DNA from: Aequorivita sinensis
GTDB taxonomy: Bacteria > Bacteroidota > Bacteroidia > Flavobacteriales > Flavobacteriaceae
Direction: 5' to 3'
Assembly (NCBI RefSeq): GCF_006346335.1
Contig: NZ_VDMC01000003.1
Span: 151,374 to 215,373 of the forward strand
Length of the DNA: 64,000 nucleotides
Position numbers and translations under genes: made by a program. This document shows positions 1 through 9,207 of the stretch, one piece after another. Position 1 is the stretch's first letter, and every line of letters begins with the position of its first letter. The notes below the pieces were generated by a model. It saw nothing but the letters and a program-made list of their open reading frames with translations. It searched no databases and was not told the origin of the DNA.

Positions 1-1
1 T

Positions 2-1021
2 GCATTTCCAATGGTGCACGATACAATTCCTGTGGTTCATAAAAAATCATATTTTTCAAAACCACAACTACCTTATTTCAGATTGCCAGGTTTTCAGAGT
101 ATAAAACGAAATGACATTGTAGTATTTAATTGGCCTGTAGATACTGTAAACGCGTTTCAGCAGTATGGTGATGGGAAATATTACTACAAGCCAATCGATA
201 AAAAGTCGAATTACGTAAAGCGTGCTGTAGGTGTCCCTGGAGATTCTCTAGAAATTCGCGATGGTTACGTATATATTAATGGAGAGAAAAACCAACTTCC
301 AGACCGTGCTAAAGTTCAATTTGCGTATGACGTTAAGGTAAACGGACAATTAAACCCAGAAATGCTTTATAATCGATATGATATTACCGATCGTTATGGA
401 TTCGGTAATAATACATATCGTTTTGCAGCTATTTCTGAAGAGTCTATGAATATGCTAAAAAACAACCCAAATGTGGTTGAAATTACGCGTCTTAGAAGTG
501 AAAAAGGAGAGTGGGATCCAGGGATTTTTCCAAACGATCAAAAATATCCTTGGAATAATGATTTCTTCGGACCAATTTATATTCCTCAGAAAGGAGAAAC
601 AGTTTCTATAAATCCAGAAACTCTTCCATTCTACAAGCGTATTATAGAAGTTTATGAAGGAAGCGAAATAGGAATTGAAAATAAAATTACTCAATCAGGA
701 ACGGAAGTTCTTCTAAATGGTCAACCATTAACCGATTATACATTCAAGATGGATTACTATTGGATGATGGGAGACAACCGAAACAACAGTGAGGATGCTC
801 GTACATGGGGTTTTGTACCTTATAATCACGTTGTAGGAAAACCAGTATTTGTATGGATGAGCTGGGATGGAATTAACAAAAAAGTACGTTGGGATAGAGT
901 TTTCACAACAGTAGGTGGAAGTGGAAAACCAGTGTCTTATTTAATGTATTTCGTAATTGCAGTAATAGGTTGGTTCGCTTTTGATTTCTTTAGAAAGAAA
1001 AAGAAAGGAACTAAAAAGTAA
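2..1021 (+). CDS. lepB: Signal peptidase I, 5'-truncated by the window edge
   Basis: This membrane-anchored serine protease removes signal peptides from exported proteins. The reading frame is open to the first base, so the N-terminal part, with the first membrane segment and the catalytic Ser, lies outside the window. Visible are the conserved FPMVHDTIP stretch, the box with the general-base Lys (YVKRAVGVPGDS), the GDNRNNSEDARTWGFVP box near the end of the catalytic domain, and a C-terminal membrane helix followed by a Lys-rich tail (about the last 25 residues). Long insertions between the boxes are usual in Bacteroidota LepB. The first ATG in view, at 11, is internal to the domain and should not be taken as the start. 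The gene ends at a bidirectional terminator shared with the next, convergent gene. Confidence 0.93.
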   Translation, partial: AFPMVHDTIPVVHKKSYFSKPQLPYFRLPGFQSIKRNDIVVFNWPVDTVNAFQQYGDGKYYYKPIDKKSNYVKRAVGVPGDSLEIRDGYVYINGEKNQLPDRAKVQFAYDVKVNGQLNPEMLYNRYDITDRYGFGNNTYRFAAISEESMNMLKNNPNVVEITRLRSEKGEWDPGIFPNDQKYPWNNDFFGPIYIPQKGETVSINPETLPFYKRIIEVYEGSEIGIENKITQSGTEVLLNGQPLTDYTFKMDYYWMMGDNRNNSEDARTWGFVPYNHVVGKPVFVWMSWDGINKKVRWDRVFTTVGGSGKPVSYLMYFVIAVIGWFAFDFFRKKKKGTKK

Positions 1022-1112
1022 AAGCAATTTAGTTCGAGCCTTTCAACTTCAATCCTTACTAATTATTGTGGAATATTAGGCTCCATTCTGATATCTAGGA
1101 TGAATAAAAAAG

Positions 1113-1155
1113 ACAAAGTCGAGATCTATCAAATTGGTCTCGACTTTGTTTTTTA
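1113..1155. terminator. Bidirectional intrinsic terminator
   Basis: A 12-bp perfect stem (1113-1124 with 1138-1149) closes a 13-nt loop, with an A-run on the left and a T-run on the right. It serves the convergent lepB and sugar dehydrogenase genes. Confidence 0.9.
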
Positions 1156-1172
1156 AAGAGAATAGGTTTTAT

Positions 1173-2291
1173 TTATTCAGGAATTAACCTGTAAATACCT
1201 TGTCCTTCTACTGCAATATAAATCAGTCCATCCGGACCAATCTTTACATTTCGAACTCGTCCGATATCCTGAGCTATTTTTTCTCGTTTGGTTACTTTTT
1301 CTCCATCAAGAGTTAGCAGTTCAACATATGCAAACTTCAACGAACCTACGAGTAATTTGTTTTTCCACTCAGGATATTTCTCGCTAGTAACGAATGCCAT
1401 TCCGGAAGGAGCGATAGAAGGTACCCAATAGTAAATAGGTGGTTCAATTCCTTCTTTTTCAGTTTGATCTGTGATTTCTGTGCCACTGTAATTAACCCCA
1501 TAGGTAACTACCATCCAACCGTAATTTGCACCCTTCTTCACAATATTAATTTCATCCCCGCCTTTTGGTCCGTGCTCGTGCATCCATATTTCTCCTGTTT
1601 CAGGGTGAATAGCCATTCCCTGTGGATTTCGATTTCCATAAGTATAAATTGCCTTTTTAGCATTTGGTTCGTTGAAAAATGGATTGTCTTCAGGTATGCT
1701 ACCATCGTCTTTTAATCGGTAAACTTTACCTCCATCACGAGTAATGTCTTGCGGGTTAACTTCTCTATCTCCTCGTTCTCCTATGGTGAAATACACATAA
1801 CCATCTTTATCAAATTCAATCCTGGAACCAAAATGCTGTCCTGCCGAAGAGTTTGGGCTGGCTTTATAAAGCATTTCGATATTTGTTAAGGAATCACCTT
1901 CCAGTTTACAGCGCATTAAAGCAGTATGACCTCCTTTCCCTGGGCCTTCTTCAGAAGCATAAGTCATATAAATCCACCCGTTTTCATTATAATTTGGGTG
2001 TAGTTTAATGTCTAATAACCCACCTTGGCCATTTACATATACCGCAGGCATATTTGTTATTTCTATTTTCTTGCCATCTTTAAAGTGTATTAATCTCCCA
2101 TCTTTTTCAGTAATAAGCATACTGCCTTCAGGCAACCAAGTCATTCCCCACGGAATTGAAAGGTCACTTACAAACATTTCAGTTTTATAAGTCTGGGGTT
2201 TTGTTTTTAAGGCTACATCTTCTTTCTTTTTCTGCTGTCCACAAGATGTAAAAACGATAAAGGTCGATAAAATAACTAGGTATTTCTTCAT
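1173..2291 (-). CDS. PQQ-dependent sugar (glucose/sorbosone-type) dehydrogenase lipoprotein
   Basis: This is a 372-aa predicted lipoprotein: a short signal peptide ends in a lipobox (FTSC, Cys at about residue 17). The rest is a six-bladed propeller of the GSDH family, which oxidises aldose sugars with PQQ. Family signatures visible are IPWGMTWLPEG near the N-terminus, GGLLDIKLHPNY, HFGSRIEFDKDG, GNRNPQGMAIHPETGEIW and the HGPKGGDEINIV-ANYGW motif that contributes to the PQQ pocket. Length fits the family. It stands alone, convergent to lepB and divergent from the carboxylase operon. No PQQ-synthesis genes are in view, so the cofactor would come from elsewhere. A second, more distant family member lies at 14972-16252. 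Confidence 0.85.
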   Translation of the reverse strand: MKKYLVILSTFIVFTSCGQQKKKEDVALKTKPQTYKTEMFVSDLSIPWGMTWLPEGSMLITEKDGRLIHFKDGKKIEITNMPAVYVNGQGGLLDIKLHPNYNENGWIYMTYASEEGPGKGGHTALMRCKLEGDSLTNIEMLYKASPNSSAGQHFGSRIEFDKDGYVYFTIGERGDREVNPQDITRDGGKVYRLKDDGSIPEDNPFFNEPNAKKAIYTYGNRNPQGMAIHPETGEIWMHEHGPKGGDEINIVKKGANYGWMVVTYGVNYSGTEITDQTEKEGIEPPIYYWVPSIAPSGMAFVTSEKYPEWKNKLLVGSLKFAYVELLTLDGEKVTKREKIAQDIGRVRNVKIGPDGLIYIAVEGQGIYRLIPE

Positions 2292-2356
2292 TTTTATTTC
2301 TTTTAGCTTAAAGATACCAAAAATGAGTGTGATTTTTAAAATCTTAGGAAATTCCT

Positions 2357-2389
2357 TTTGGTCGAAAACCTAAACAAACCTTATCTTTA
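2357..2389 (+). promoter_or_regulatory. Predicted Bacteroidota-type promoter of the carboxylase operon
   Basis: A TTTG at 2357-2360 and a TATCTTTA box at 2382-2389 are separated by 21 bp. This resembles the -33 TTTG / -7 TAnnTTTG promoter of Bacteroidota and lies just before the BCCP gene, whose leader is A/T-rich without a clear Shine-Dalgarno. Confidence 0.45.
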
Positions 2390-2407
2390 ACCAAAATTTT
2401 CAAAATT

Positions 2408-2902
2408 ATGAAAGAAAGCTATAGCGTTTCGGTGGATGAGAATTACGAATTCCAACTTGTCAAAAAAGATACCGAGAACATAGACCAAACCGAACTTTCT
2501 GGTCAAAAAATACATTTACTTCACAACAACAAATCTTTCGAAATTGAACTTTTAGAAAACGACTTCATTAATAGAAACTACAGCGTAAAAGTAAATGGTA
2601 ATATTTACCGTGTTAATGTAGGAACACCTTTGGATGCGCTTATAAAAGAAATGGGGCTTTCTTTAGGAAATGATTCCTTTGAAGACGAAATCCACGCACC
2701 TATGCCGGGGATTATTTTAGAAGTTAATGTTGCTGAAGGCGATAAAGTTAAAAAAGGTGATTCCCTTTGTGTTCTTGAGGCTATGAAGATGGAGAACACT
2801 CTTACAGCTTCTCGAGATGGAATTGTAAAAACTGTAAATGTCGCTAAAGGTGATACGGTTGATAAAGGAAAATTGCTAATTGAATTAGAGAAAAATGATT
2901 AA
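2408..2902 (+). CDS. Biotin carboxyl carrier protein subunit of acyl-CoA carboxylase
   Basis: This 164-aa protein carries biotin between the carboxylase and carboxyltransferase. The C-terminal ~75 residues form a biotinyl/lipoyl domain with the APMPG start and the EAMKMEN biotinylation motif, the acceptor being Lys127. The N-terminal half is the family-specific extension and contains no other recognisable domain. The stop codon overlaps the start of the biotin carboxylase gene by 8 bp, which suggests translational coupling and a fixed subunit ratio. With the next two genes it forms a BCCP-BC-CT operon of the propionyl/acetyl-CoA carboxylase type. Confidence 0.92.
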   Translation: MKESYSVSVDENYEFQLVKKDTENIDQTELSGQKIHLLHNNKSFEIELLENDFINRNYSVKVNGNIYRVNVGTPLDALIKEMGLSLGNDSFEDEIHAPMPGIILEVNVAEGDKVKKGDSLCVLEAMKMENTLTASRDGIVKTVNVAKGDTVDKGKLLIELEKND

Positions 2903-4337
2903 GAAAATATTAGTTGCCAACCGTGGCGAAATAGCTTTAAGAATTATGAAAACCGCCCGTAATATGGGGATCAAAACGGTTGCAGTTTATTCTGAAGCAG
3001 ATAGAAACTCTCCACACGTTAAGTTTGCAGATGAAGCCGTATGCATCGGCCCACCTCCTTCAAACGAATCGTATTTATTAGGAGATAACATCATTAAAGT
3101 TGCTAAAGACTTAAACGTTGATGCTATTCACCCAGGGTATGGATTTTTGAGTGAAAACGCTGAGTTTGGAGAGAAGGTTGAAAAAAGTGGAATGATTTTT
3201 ATCGGGCCAAAGTCGCACGCAATTCGTGTGATGGGAAGCAAACTAGCTGCTAAAGAAGCGGTAAAAGCTTATGATATTCCTATGGTTCCTGGTACCGATG
3301 AAGCCATTACAGATGTTGAAGCAGCCAAACAAATTGCTAGAGAAATTGGATTTCCAATTCTTATAAAAGCTTCTGCCGGTGGTGGTGGAAAAGGAATGCG
3401 AGTAGTTGAGAATGCCGAAGAATTTGAAGACCAAATGAAACGCGCTATTAGCGAAGCTGAAAATGCATTTGGCGACGGTTCTGTTTTTATTGAAAAGTTT
3501 GTTACTTCTCCACGCCATATTGAAATTCAGGTTTTAGCTGATAATTTTGGAAATACAGTTCATCTTTTTGAGCGCGATTGTAGTATTCAAAGACGTCATC
3601 AAAAAGTTGTAGAAGAAGCACCATCTTCAGTTCTTACTCCAGAATTGCGTAAGACCATGGGAGAAGCGGCTATAAAAGTTGCCAAAGCCTGTGATTACGT
3701 TGGAGCGGGAACAGTGGAATTTCTTTTAGATGAAAATCTAAATTTCTACTTCCTTGAGATGAATACCCGCCTACAAGTGGAGCATCCAGTTACCGAATTA
3801 ATTACTGGTCTCGACTTAGTAGAACAGCAGATTAATGTAGCTAATAACGAAAAGCTTGCTTTTTCGCAGGAGGATATAAAAATAAAAGGACACGCTTTTG
3901 AAGTTCGTGTTTATGCCGAAGATCCACTTAATAATTTTATGCCGAGTGTTGGAAAACTAGAAGTTTACCGACCACCAAGTGGTGAGAATATTCGTGTGGA
4001 TGATGGATTTACAGAAGGTATGCAAGTGCCAATTCAGTACGATCCTATGCTGTCTAAGCTTATTACTTACGGAAAAACAAGAAACGCTGCAATGCAACGT
4101 ATGCTTGAAGCAATCGCTAATTACGATGTTCAAGGTGTGAGTACCACACTTCCGTTTGGAAAATTTGTTTTTGAACACGAGGCTTTCCGCAGTGGAAATT
4201 TCGATACTAATTTTGTGAAGAAATACTATTCCGAAGACAAGCTTAAGACTATTAATGAAGAAGAGGCAAAAGTGGCGGCACTATTTGCATTAAAACAATA
4301 TTTTAAAGATTCAGAAAAACTTCAATTACCGAAGTAA
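2895..4337 (+). CDS. accC: Biotin carboxylase subunit of acetyl/propionyl-CoA carboxylase
   Basis: This 480-aa ATP-grasp enzyme carboxylates the biotin of BCCP using ATP and bicarbonate. Visible are the N-terminal ANRGEIALRIMKTAR motif, the glycine-rich ATP loop KASAGGGGKGMRVV (about residue 160), the EMNTRLQVEHPVTE active-site segment (about residue 290) and a C-terminal biotin carboxylase domain. Length is close to the stand-alone AccC/PccA biotin carboxylases. It overlaps the BCCP gene and is followed, after 63 bp, by the carboxyltransferase gene. The intervening spacer carries an odd CTCTGCG repeat listed separately. Confidence 0.93.
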   Translation: MIKKILVANRGEIALRIMKTARNMGIKTVAVYSEADRNSPHVKFADEAVCIGPPPSNESYLLGDNIIKVAKDLNVDAIHPGYGFLSENAEFGEKVEKSGMIFIGPKSHAIRVMGSKLAAKEAVKAYDIPMVPGTDEAITDVEAAKQIAREIGFPILIKASAGGGGKGMRVVENAEEFEDQMKRAISEAENAFGDGSVFIEKFVTSPRHIEIQVLADNFGNTVHLFERDCSIQRRHQKVVEEAPSSVLTPELRKTMGEAAIKVAKACDYVGAGTVEFLLDENLNFYFLEMNTRLQVEHPVTELITGLDLVEQQINVANNEKLAFSQEDIKIKGHAFEVRVYAEDPLNNFMPSVGKLEVYRPPSGENIRVDDGFTEGMQVPIQYDPMLSKLITYGKTRNAAMQRMLEAIANYDVQGVSTTLPFGKFVFEHEAFRSGNFDTNFVKKYYSEDKLKTINEEEAKVAALFALKQYFKDSEKLQLPK

Positions 4338-4340
4338 TGT

Positions 4341-4378
4341 CTCTGCGTCCTCTGCGCCTCTGCGGTAAAAAAATACCG
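4341..4378 (+). repeat. CTCTGCG triple repeat with small hairpin
   Basis: Three CTCTGCG copies start at 4341, 4350 and 4358. They run into a small CGGTA...TACCG stem. The unit sits in the 63-bp gap inside the carboxylase operon and is much more GC-rich than its surroundings. I recall similar CTCTGCGYC strings as dispersed repeats in unrelated bacteria, but cannot test that here. Confidence 0.6.
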
Positions 4379-4400
4379 TGAAGCCCCAGATTTCGCATAG

Positions 4401-5960
4401 ATGTCAATTACAAAAATTATGAGCGACAATAATAAAAAACTGCAAGAATTCATAACTGAAGCCAAGATGGGTGGAGGCGAAAAGAGAATTGCAAAACAAC
4501 ACGAAAAAAAGAAATTAACTGCTCGCGAGCGTGTAGAATATCTTTTAGACGAAGGCTCTTTTGAAGAAATGGGCATACTCGTTACCCATAGAACCACCGA
4601 TTTTGATATGCAAAAAGAAGTGTATTATGGGGATGGTGTAGTTACTGGCTACGGAACAATTAACGGACGTTTAGTTTATGTGTTCGCACAAGATTTTACT
4701 GTTTTTGGAGGAGCTTTATCAGAAACTCACGCCGAGAAAATCTGTAAAATAATGGATCACGCAATGAGTGTTGGTGCTCCCGTTATTGGATTAAACGATT
4801 CTGGTGGAGCGCGTATTCAAGAAGGGGTTCGCTCTTTAGGTGGATATGCAGATATTTTCTACAGAAACGTTCAAGCTTCAGGAGTAATCCCTCAAATTTC
4901 TGCCATTATGGGACCATGTGCCGGGGGAGCAGTTTATTCACCAGCAATGACCGATTTCACTTTGATGGTTCAAGACAGTAGTTATATGTTTGTTACAGGT
5001 CCGAATGTTGTGAAAACTGTTACGAATGAAACTGTTACTTCAGAAGAATTAGGAGGAGCGAAAACCCACGCTACAAAAAGTGGGGTAACGCATTTTACAG
5101 CTGCAAATGATATTGTTTGTTTAGAACAGATGAAAACTCTTTTAAGCTACCTGCCTCAAAATAATAAAACAACTCCAGAAAAACTTCCTTTTGAAGCTGC
5201 TGATGAATATCGAGATGAATTGGAAAATATAGTTCCAGATTCTTCAAATAAGCCATACGATATGCACGAGGTGATTAAGGGAATTATCGATACCGATTCT
5301 TTCTTTGAAGTGCATAAAGATTACGCCGATAATATTATTGTTGGATTTGCAAGATTAGGTGGTAGAAGTATCGGAATTGTAGCAAACCAACCAATGAGTT
5401 TGGCAGGAGTGTTAGATGTAGATAGCTCTAAAAAAGGAGCGCGATTTACACGTTTCTGCGACTGTTTTAATATACCTCTTTTAGTTTTAGTAGATGTTCC
5501 AGGCTTCCTTCCAGGAACCGATCAAGAGTGGAACGGAATTATTCTTAATGGAGCTAAACTTCTTTACGCCTTAAGTGAAGCAACAGTGCCACGTGTAACT
5601 GTTATTACCAGAAAAGCATATGGTGGAGCTTATGACGTAATGAATAGTAAGCATATTGGTGCAGATATGAATTACGCCTGGCCAACTGCTGAAATTGCGG
5701 TAATGGGAGCAAAGGGAGCTAGTGAAATTATTTTTAGAAAAGAAATTGCAGCAGCTGAAAACCCTGAATTGAAACTTTCAGAAAAAGAAGCCGAATATGC
5801 CGAAAAGTTTGCAAACCCTTTTAAAGCTGCACAACGTGGATTTATAGATGAAGTAATTCAACCTCGTGAAACCCGTAGAAAGCTATTAAAAGCATTCACA
5901 ATGTTAGAAACTAAAGATGTGGTGAGACCCAATAGAAAACACGGAAATATTCCTTTGTAG
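4401..5960 (+). CDS. Acyl-CoA carboxylase carboxyltransferase (PccB/AccD-like)
   Basis: This 519-aa carboxyltransferase moves CO2 from carboxybiotin to acetyl- or propionyl-CoA. The two crotonase-like halves are visible. The first has [19 protein letters not shown] and the oxyanion segment [16 protein letters not shown] (about residues 135-190). The second has [15 protein letters not shown] and [14 protein letters not shown] (about residues 365-420). The single-chain length matches PccB-type beta subunits and not split AccA/AccD. Substrate (propionyl versus acetyl) cannot be fixed from sequence alone. An alternative start is the ATG at 4419 (MSDNNKK), which gives a more usual N-terminus. It is the last gene of the operon and is followed by a terminator-like hairpin at 5995. 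Confidence 0.9.
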   Translation: MSITKIMSDNNKKLQEFITEAKMGGGEKRIAKQHEKKKLTARERVEYLLDEGSFEEMGILVTHRTTDFDMQKEVYYGDGVVTGYGTINGRLVYVFAQDFTVFGGALSETHAEKICKIMDHAMSVGAPVIGLNDSGGARIQEGVRSLGGYADIFYRNVQASGVIPQISAIMGPCAGGAVYSPAMTDFTLMVQDSSYMFVTGPNVVKTVTNETVTSEELGGAKTHATKSGVTHFTAANDIVCLEQMKTLLSYLPQNNKTTPEKLPFEAADEYRDELENIVPDSSNKPYDMHEVIKGIIDTDSFFEVHKDYADNIIVGFARLGGRSIGIVANQPMSLAGVLDVDSSKKGARFTRFCDCFNIPLLVLVDVPGFLPGTDQEWNGIILNGAKLLYALSEATVPRVTVITRKAYGGAYDVMNSKHIGADMNYAWPTAEIAVMGAKGASEIIFRKEIAAAENPELKLSEKEAEYAEKFANPFKAAQRGFIDEVIQPRETRRKLLKAFTMLETKDVVRPNRKHGNIPL

Positions 5961-5994
5961 TTTTTACTATTATTTATTTAGATAGTTGATTAAC

Positions 5995-6034
5995 AACCTT
6001 TAACTGACTTAAGTCATAGTTAAAGGTTTTTTTT
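5995..6034 (+). terminator. Terminator-like hairpin after the carboxylase operon
   Basis: An 11-bp stem (5995-6005 with 6018-6028) is followed by T8. The loop contains the palindrome TGACTTAAGTCAT, so the same DNA may also act as an operator for the gene at 6076. Confidence 0.7.
6005..6017. promoter_or_regulatory. Putative operator TGACTTAAGTCAT (site 1 of 3)
   Basis: This near-perfect dyad ends 58 bp before the ATG at 6076. The same motif recurs before the YceI-like gene (8431-8443) and the UspA gene (9208-9220) at almost the same distance. It resembles the two-fold sites of Crp/Fnr-family activators. The regulator itself is not identified. Confidence 0.5.
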
Positions 6035-6075
6035 CGCAGTAATTTGGAGATATAATTAAGTTAAATCTTAGAATT

Positions 6076-6654
6076 ATGAGGAGATATTATCTTTTAATTT
6101 TGTCTGTTATTTTTTTATTCTCGACCCCCACCATTGCGCAGGAGAAATGGGCTATTGAGTTCAGACCTGGTTTAAATTTCCCTACAAGTGATGTAGGTGA
6201 TACTGATGCCGATATCGGGTATGGATTTGAGATAACAGGCGCATATAAAATTATGCCTCACTTGGCTTTTTATGCAGGTTGGGGCTTTAATCAATTTAGA
6301 GGTGATGATGTTTTTACCCACGAGGACATTACTTTGTTAGAAAAAGGGTTCACTTTTGGATTTCAAATTAATCGTCAAATTGGTACCTCTTCATTTTCTT
6401 ATTTGGCGAGAGCTGGTGCAATTTACAATCACATAGAATTAGAAAATATCGCAGGCGATATAACTGCAGATACAGAATATGGGTTTGGGTGGCAACTTGC
6501 AGTAGGGATAGATTATGAGTTGGCTTCCAAAATTTCATTGCGACCAATGTTAAGATATCGTTCTCTTTCAACAGATATAGAAGTTGAAAATGTTTCTACA
6601 GAAACGAAACTTAACTATTTCTCTTTTGGAATTGGTTTGGCGAAGAAGTTTTGA
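6076..6654 (+). CDS. Small outer-membrane beta-barrel (porin/OmpW-like)
   Basis: This 192-aa protein has a Sec signal peptide (cleavage near TIAQ-EKW, about residue 22). Alternating hydrophobic/aromatic strands fit an eight-stranded barrel and end in an aromatic residue (Phe, KKF terminus), as outer-membrane barrels do. Features such as RPGLNFP, FYAGWGFNQFRG and LRPMLRYRS fit the broad OmpW/OmpA-like barrel superfamily, but the exact family is not clear. It is monocistronic and preceded by the putative operator at 6005-6017. Confidence 0.7.
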   Translation: MRRYYLLILSVIFLFSTPTIAQEKWAIEFRPGLNFPTSDVGDTDADIGYGFEITGAYKIMPHLAFYAGWGFNQFRGDDVFTHEDITLLEKGFTFGFQINRQIGTSSFSYLARAGAIYNHIELENIAGDITADTEYGFGWQLAVGIDYELASKISLRPMLRYRSLSTDIEVENVSTETKLNYFSFGIGLAKKF

Positions 6655-6837
6655 TTGACTTAAATATTTGCGGATAGTTTAATTGCCTATCGACTGCCTT
6701 TGATAAAGAAAATCTTATGGGTAGAATTACCTTTACAAATTCGTTCACGAATATTAACTGTCTTGGTTAAATTTGATCTTCATATTTATTGGATATTCTT
6801 TTCTCCTTTCTGATATTTACAAAAATAAAAATTAGCA

Positions 6838-7602
6838 ATGAAAATAATCTCTTGGAATATTAACGGTGTAAGGGCGATAACTCAAAAAGATTTCTTCGAG
6901 GATATCTCCAGAATAAATCCAGATATTCTATGTCTTCAGGAAACTAAAGCTCAGGATGAGGAAGTTGCTGAGGCATTATCTCAGTTAAAGGACTATCACC
7001 AATTTTATAATTCTGCAGAAAGAAAAGGATATTCAGGCGTTGCTATTTTAAGTAAAATAGAACCTATATCAGTTAGTTACGATATGGGAGTTGAAGAACA
7101 CGATCAAGAAGGACGAGTAATATGCGCAGAGTTTGAAGACTTCTTTTTGGTGAATGTTTACGTTCCGAATTCTGGTCAGAAGTTAGTAAGACTTGATTAC
7201 AGACAGAAATGGGATGTAGATTTCAAAAACTATTTAAAGTCTTTAGAAAAAACAAAACCTGTTATCCTTTGTGGCGATTTAAACGTTGCACATCGAGCGA
7301 TAGACCTTAAAAACGACAAGTCTAACTACAACAAAACTGCTGGATATACTCAAATAGAAATTGATGGGATGGATAACCTGCTCAACCAAGGATTTGTAGA
7401 TACCTATAGACACTTTAATCCAGATACAGTTGCATATACATATTGGAGCTATCGTTTTAAAGCAAGAGAGCGTAATACTGGTTGGCGAATTGATTATTTC
7501 TTGGTAAGTAATCAATTGTTAGAAAAAGTGGAGAATGTTGAAATATTATCAGAATATTACGGTTCCGATCATTGCCCAATTAAGCTTGAAGTGAAACTGT
7601 AA
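6838..7602 (+). CDS. xth: Exodeoxyribonuclease III (AP endonuclease)
   Basis: This 254-aa EEP-family nuclease cuts DNA at abasic sites and removes 3' blocks in base excision repair. All catalytic segments are visible: SWNINGVRA (N-terminal Asn), LCLQETKA (metal-binding Glu), NVYVPNSG (catalytic Tyr region), GDLNVAHRAIDL (Asp/Asn), RIDYFLVS and SDHCPI (Asp-His at the C-terminus). Length matches the XthA family. The stop codon abuts that of the convergent patatin gene with no gap, so the two genes share their end. Confidence 0.95.
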   Translation: MKIISWNINGVRAITQKDFFEDISRINPDILCLQETKAQDEEVAEALSQLKDYHQFYNSAERKGYSGVAILSKIEPISVSYDMGVEEHDQEGRVICAEFEDFFLVNVYVPNSGQKLVRLDYRQKWDVDFKNYLKSLEKTKPVILCGDLNVAHRAIDLKNDKSNYNKTAGYTQIEIDGMDNLLNQGFVDTYRHFNPDTVAYTYWSYRFKARERNTGWRIDYFLVSNQLLEKVENVEILSEYYGSDHCPIKLEVKL

Positions 7603-8373
7603 TTAGCTTTTAAAAAGATTTTTATTTTCTTCTAAAGCTTTTATTGTGGCGTTATATCCTAGTTCAAAAATGATGTCTGTATTGCTCATTCCGAAAACGG
7701 CAAACTCCCCAATTTCTTCAGGAGAAATAATTAAATCGCATTCTGGGAACTTTTTTATTGAATCGTAAGCAGCCCTAATTTTCAGGGCTCTATCTGCAAC
7801 ACTATAAGAGTATTTCAAATCTTTTATGCTTATCTTTTTAAGGGAATTGATATAGACTCCAATAATCTTATCGCAGTGCTTTTTTATTGGTTCTACGGGA
7901 AAATTGTTCAGAATTCCTCCATCGATATAATATGAACCATTGATTTCTGTAGGTGTAAAAACCCCTGGGAATGAAGCAGAAGCAATTACTGGTTTTATAA
8001 GTTGCCCCTTGCTGAAAATCTTTAATTTTCCGTTTAAAACATTTGTTGCAGTAATGTATAAAGGCTTTTGTAAGCTGTCAAAATTATCCCTTGGGAGATA
8101 GACGTTGAGGTCGTCATAAAACTTTTCGGTATCTAGAAATCCTGGCTTGTTAAATGCGAATCTTTTGGTGTGAAAAATAGAAGTGTTTTTGAAGAACTTT
8201 AATATCTCAGTCCAATGAACGTCGGCGGCATAAAGTGCCCCTACTATAGCGCCAATACTAGTTCCTGAAATGTGTGTTGGAGAAATTCCGTATTCTTCAA
8301 ATGCTTTTAATGCTCCAATATGAGCTGCGCCTCTCGCTCCACCGCCCGATAGTACTAAACCTATGTTGTCCAT
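7603..8373 (-). CDS. Patatin-like phospholipase (RssA/YchK-type)
   Basis: This 256-aa predicted lipid acyl hydrolase carries the complete patatin dyad. The glycine-rich oxyanion loop LSGGGARGAAHIGAL is at residues 6-20, the nucleophile elbow G-T-S-I-G near residue 40, and the catalytic Asp in DGGILNNFPVEP near residue 150. No signal peptide is visible, so it is probably cytoplasmic and of the short bacterial type without outer-membrane barrel. It is convergent with exonuclease III and divergent from the YceI-like gene. Confidence 0.88.
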   Translation of the reverse strand: MDNIGLVLSGGGARGAAHIGALKAFEEYGISPTHISGTSIGAIVGALYAADVHWTEILKFFKNTSIFHTKRFAFNKPGFLDTEKFYDDLNVYLPRDNFDSLQKPLYITATNVLNGKLKIFSKGQLIKPVIASASFPGVFTPTEINGSYYIDGGILNNFPVEPIKKHCDKIIGVYINSLKKISIKDLKYSYSVADRALKIRAAYDSIKKFPECDLIISPEEIGEFAVFGMSNTDIIFELGYNATIKALEENKNLFKS

Positions 8374-8430
8374 CTAGTCAATTTAATTAATTTACTTAAC
8401 AAAGTAATTATATTCAAAAGTAACAAAACT

Positions 8431-8443
8431 TGATTTAGGTCAT
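8431..8443. promoter_or_regulatory. Putative operator TGATTTAGGTCAT (site 2 of 3)
   Basis: This matches the 13-mer at 6005 and 9208 with one or two changes. It ends 58 bp before the ATG at 8502. Confidence 0.5.
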
Positions 8444-8501
8444 ATTAAATGAATTTTTAAGTTTCTAGATTTGTAGGTATTACATTAATAATCATTTGTT
8501 T

Positions 8502-9134
8502 ATGAAACTCATTTTAAGGTCCCTTGTTTTTGTTTTTATAATTTCTGTGTTTTGGTCTTGTAATAATTCTGCAAAAGAATCAAGGGAAGGCAAAAATGAA
8601 ATTTCTAAAAATCAATCCTTCGTTATTGATGATTCCGGAATAACTGTGGCTTGGACAGCTTATAAATTTACAGACAAAATAGCCGTTACTGGAACTTTTG
8701 ATGATTATTCTATTAAAAAACATAGTAAATCTGGTTCTGTTGAAAATCTCTTAACCAAATTAAGAATATCGATTCCTACCCATAGTGTTGATGCGATGAA
8801 TGCAATTAGAGATTTTAAACTAAGAAGTTCTTTTTTTGATGCGTTTAATACTTCAACTATCAATGGAACTATTTTAAAAGTAAATGAGTCTAAGGGCTTT
8901 GTTAGGGTAAAAATGAATAAAATCTCAAAAAATATTCCATTCACATATTCATTGGTGAATGACACAATTTCAATATTTACCAAACTAGATTTAAAAAAAT
9001 GGAAAGGGGAGGAAGCACTCAGTAGAATAGAGAGGGAATGTGTGGAACACCTTAAGGGGGCTGATGGTATTTCAAAACTTTGGCCAGAGATAGATGTGGA
9101 AATCAAAATACCATTAAGGAATACTAATAATTAG
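8502..9134 (+). CDS. YceI-like domain lipoprotein
   Basis: This is a 210-aa predicted lipoprotein with a signal peptide ending in a lipobox (FWSC, Cys at about residue 20). The rest reads as a YceI-like lipocalin fold, which binds isoprenoid-type lipids in the periplasm: VAWTAYKFTDKIAVTGTFDD, a central SFFDAF segment, and C-terminal strands ending EIDVEIKIPL. I chose the ATG at 8502 over the in-frame TTG at 8496 because it directly starts the signal peptide. The upstream operator-like 13-mer is shared with the OmpW-like and UspA genes. Confidence 0.72.
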   Translation: MKLILRSLVFVFIISVFWSCNNSAKESREGKNEISKNQSFVIDDSGITVAWTAYKFTDKIAVTGTFDDYSIKKHSKSGSVENLLTKLRISIPTHSVDAMNAIRDFKLRSSFFDAFNTSTINGTILKVNESKGFVRVKMNKISKNIPFTYSLVNDTISIFTKLDLKKWKGEEALSRIERECVEHLKGADGISKLWPEIDVEIKIPLRNTNN

Positions 9135-9207
9135 TAAGCTTATCGACAACTTAAAAATTTATATACCTAGTTTTTTATCATTTCTAAGTGTTCTAAACAT
9201 TTCAATA

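Noticed and set aside
455..694. Antisense frames inside lepB and other long genes
   Set aside because: They mirror conserved codons of real genes and carry no own features.
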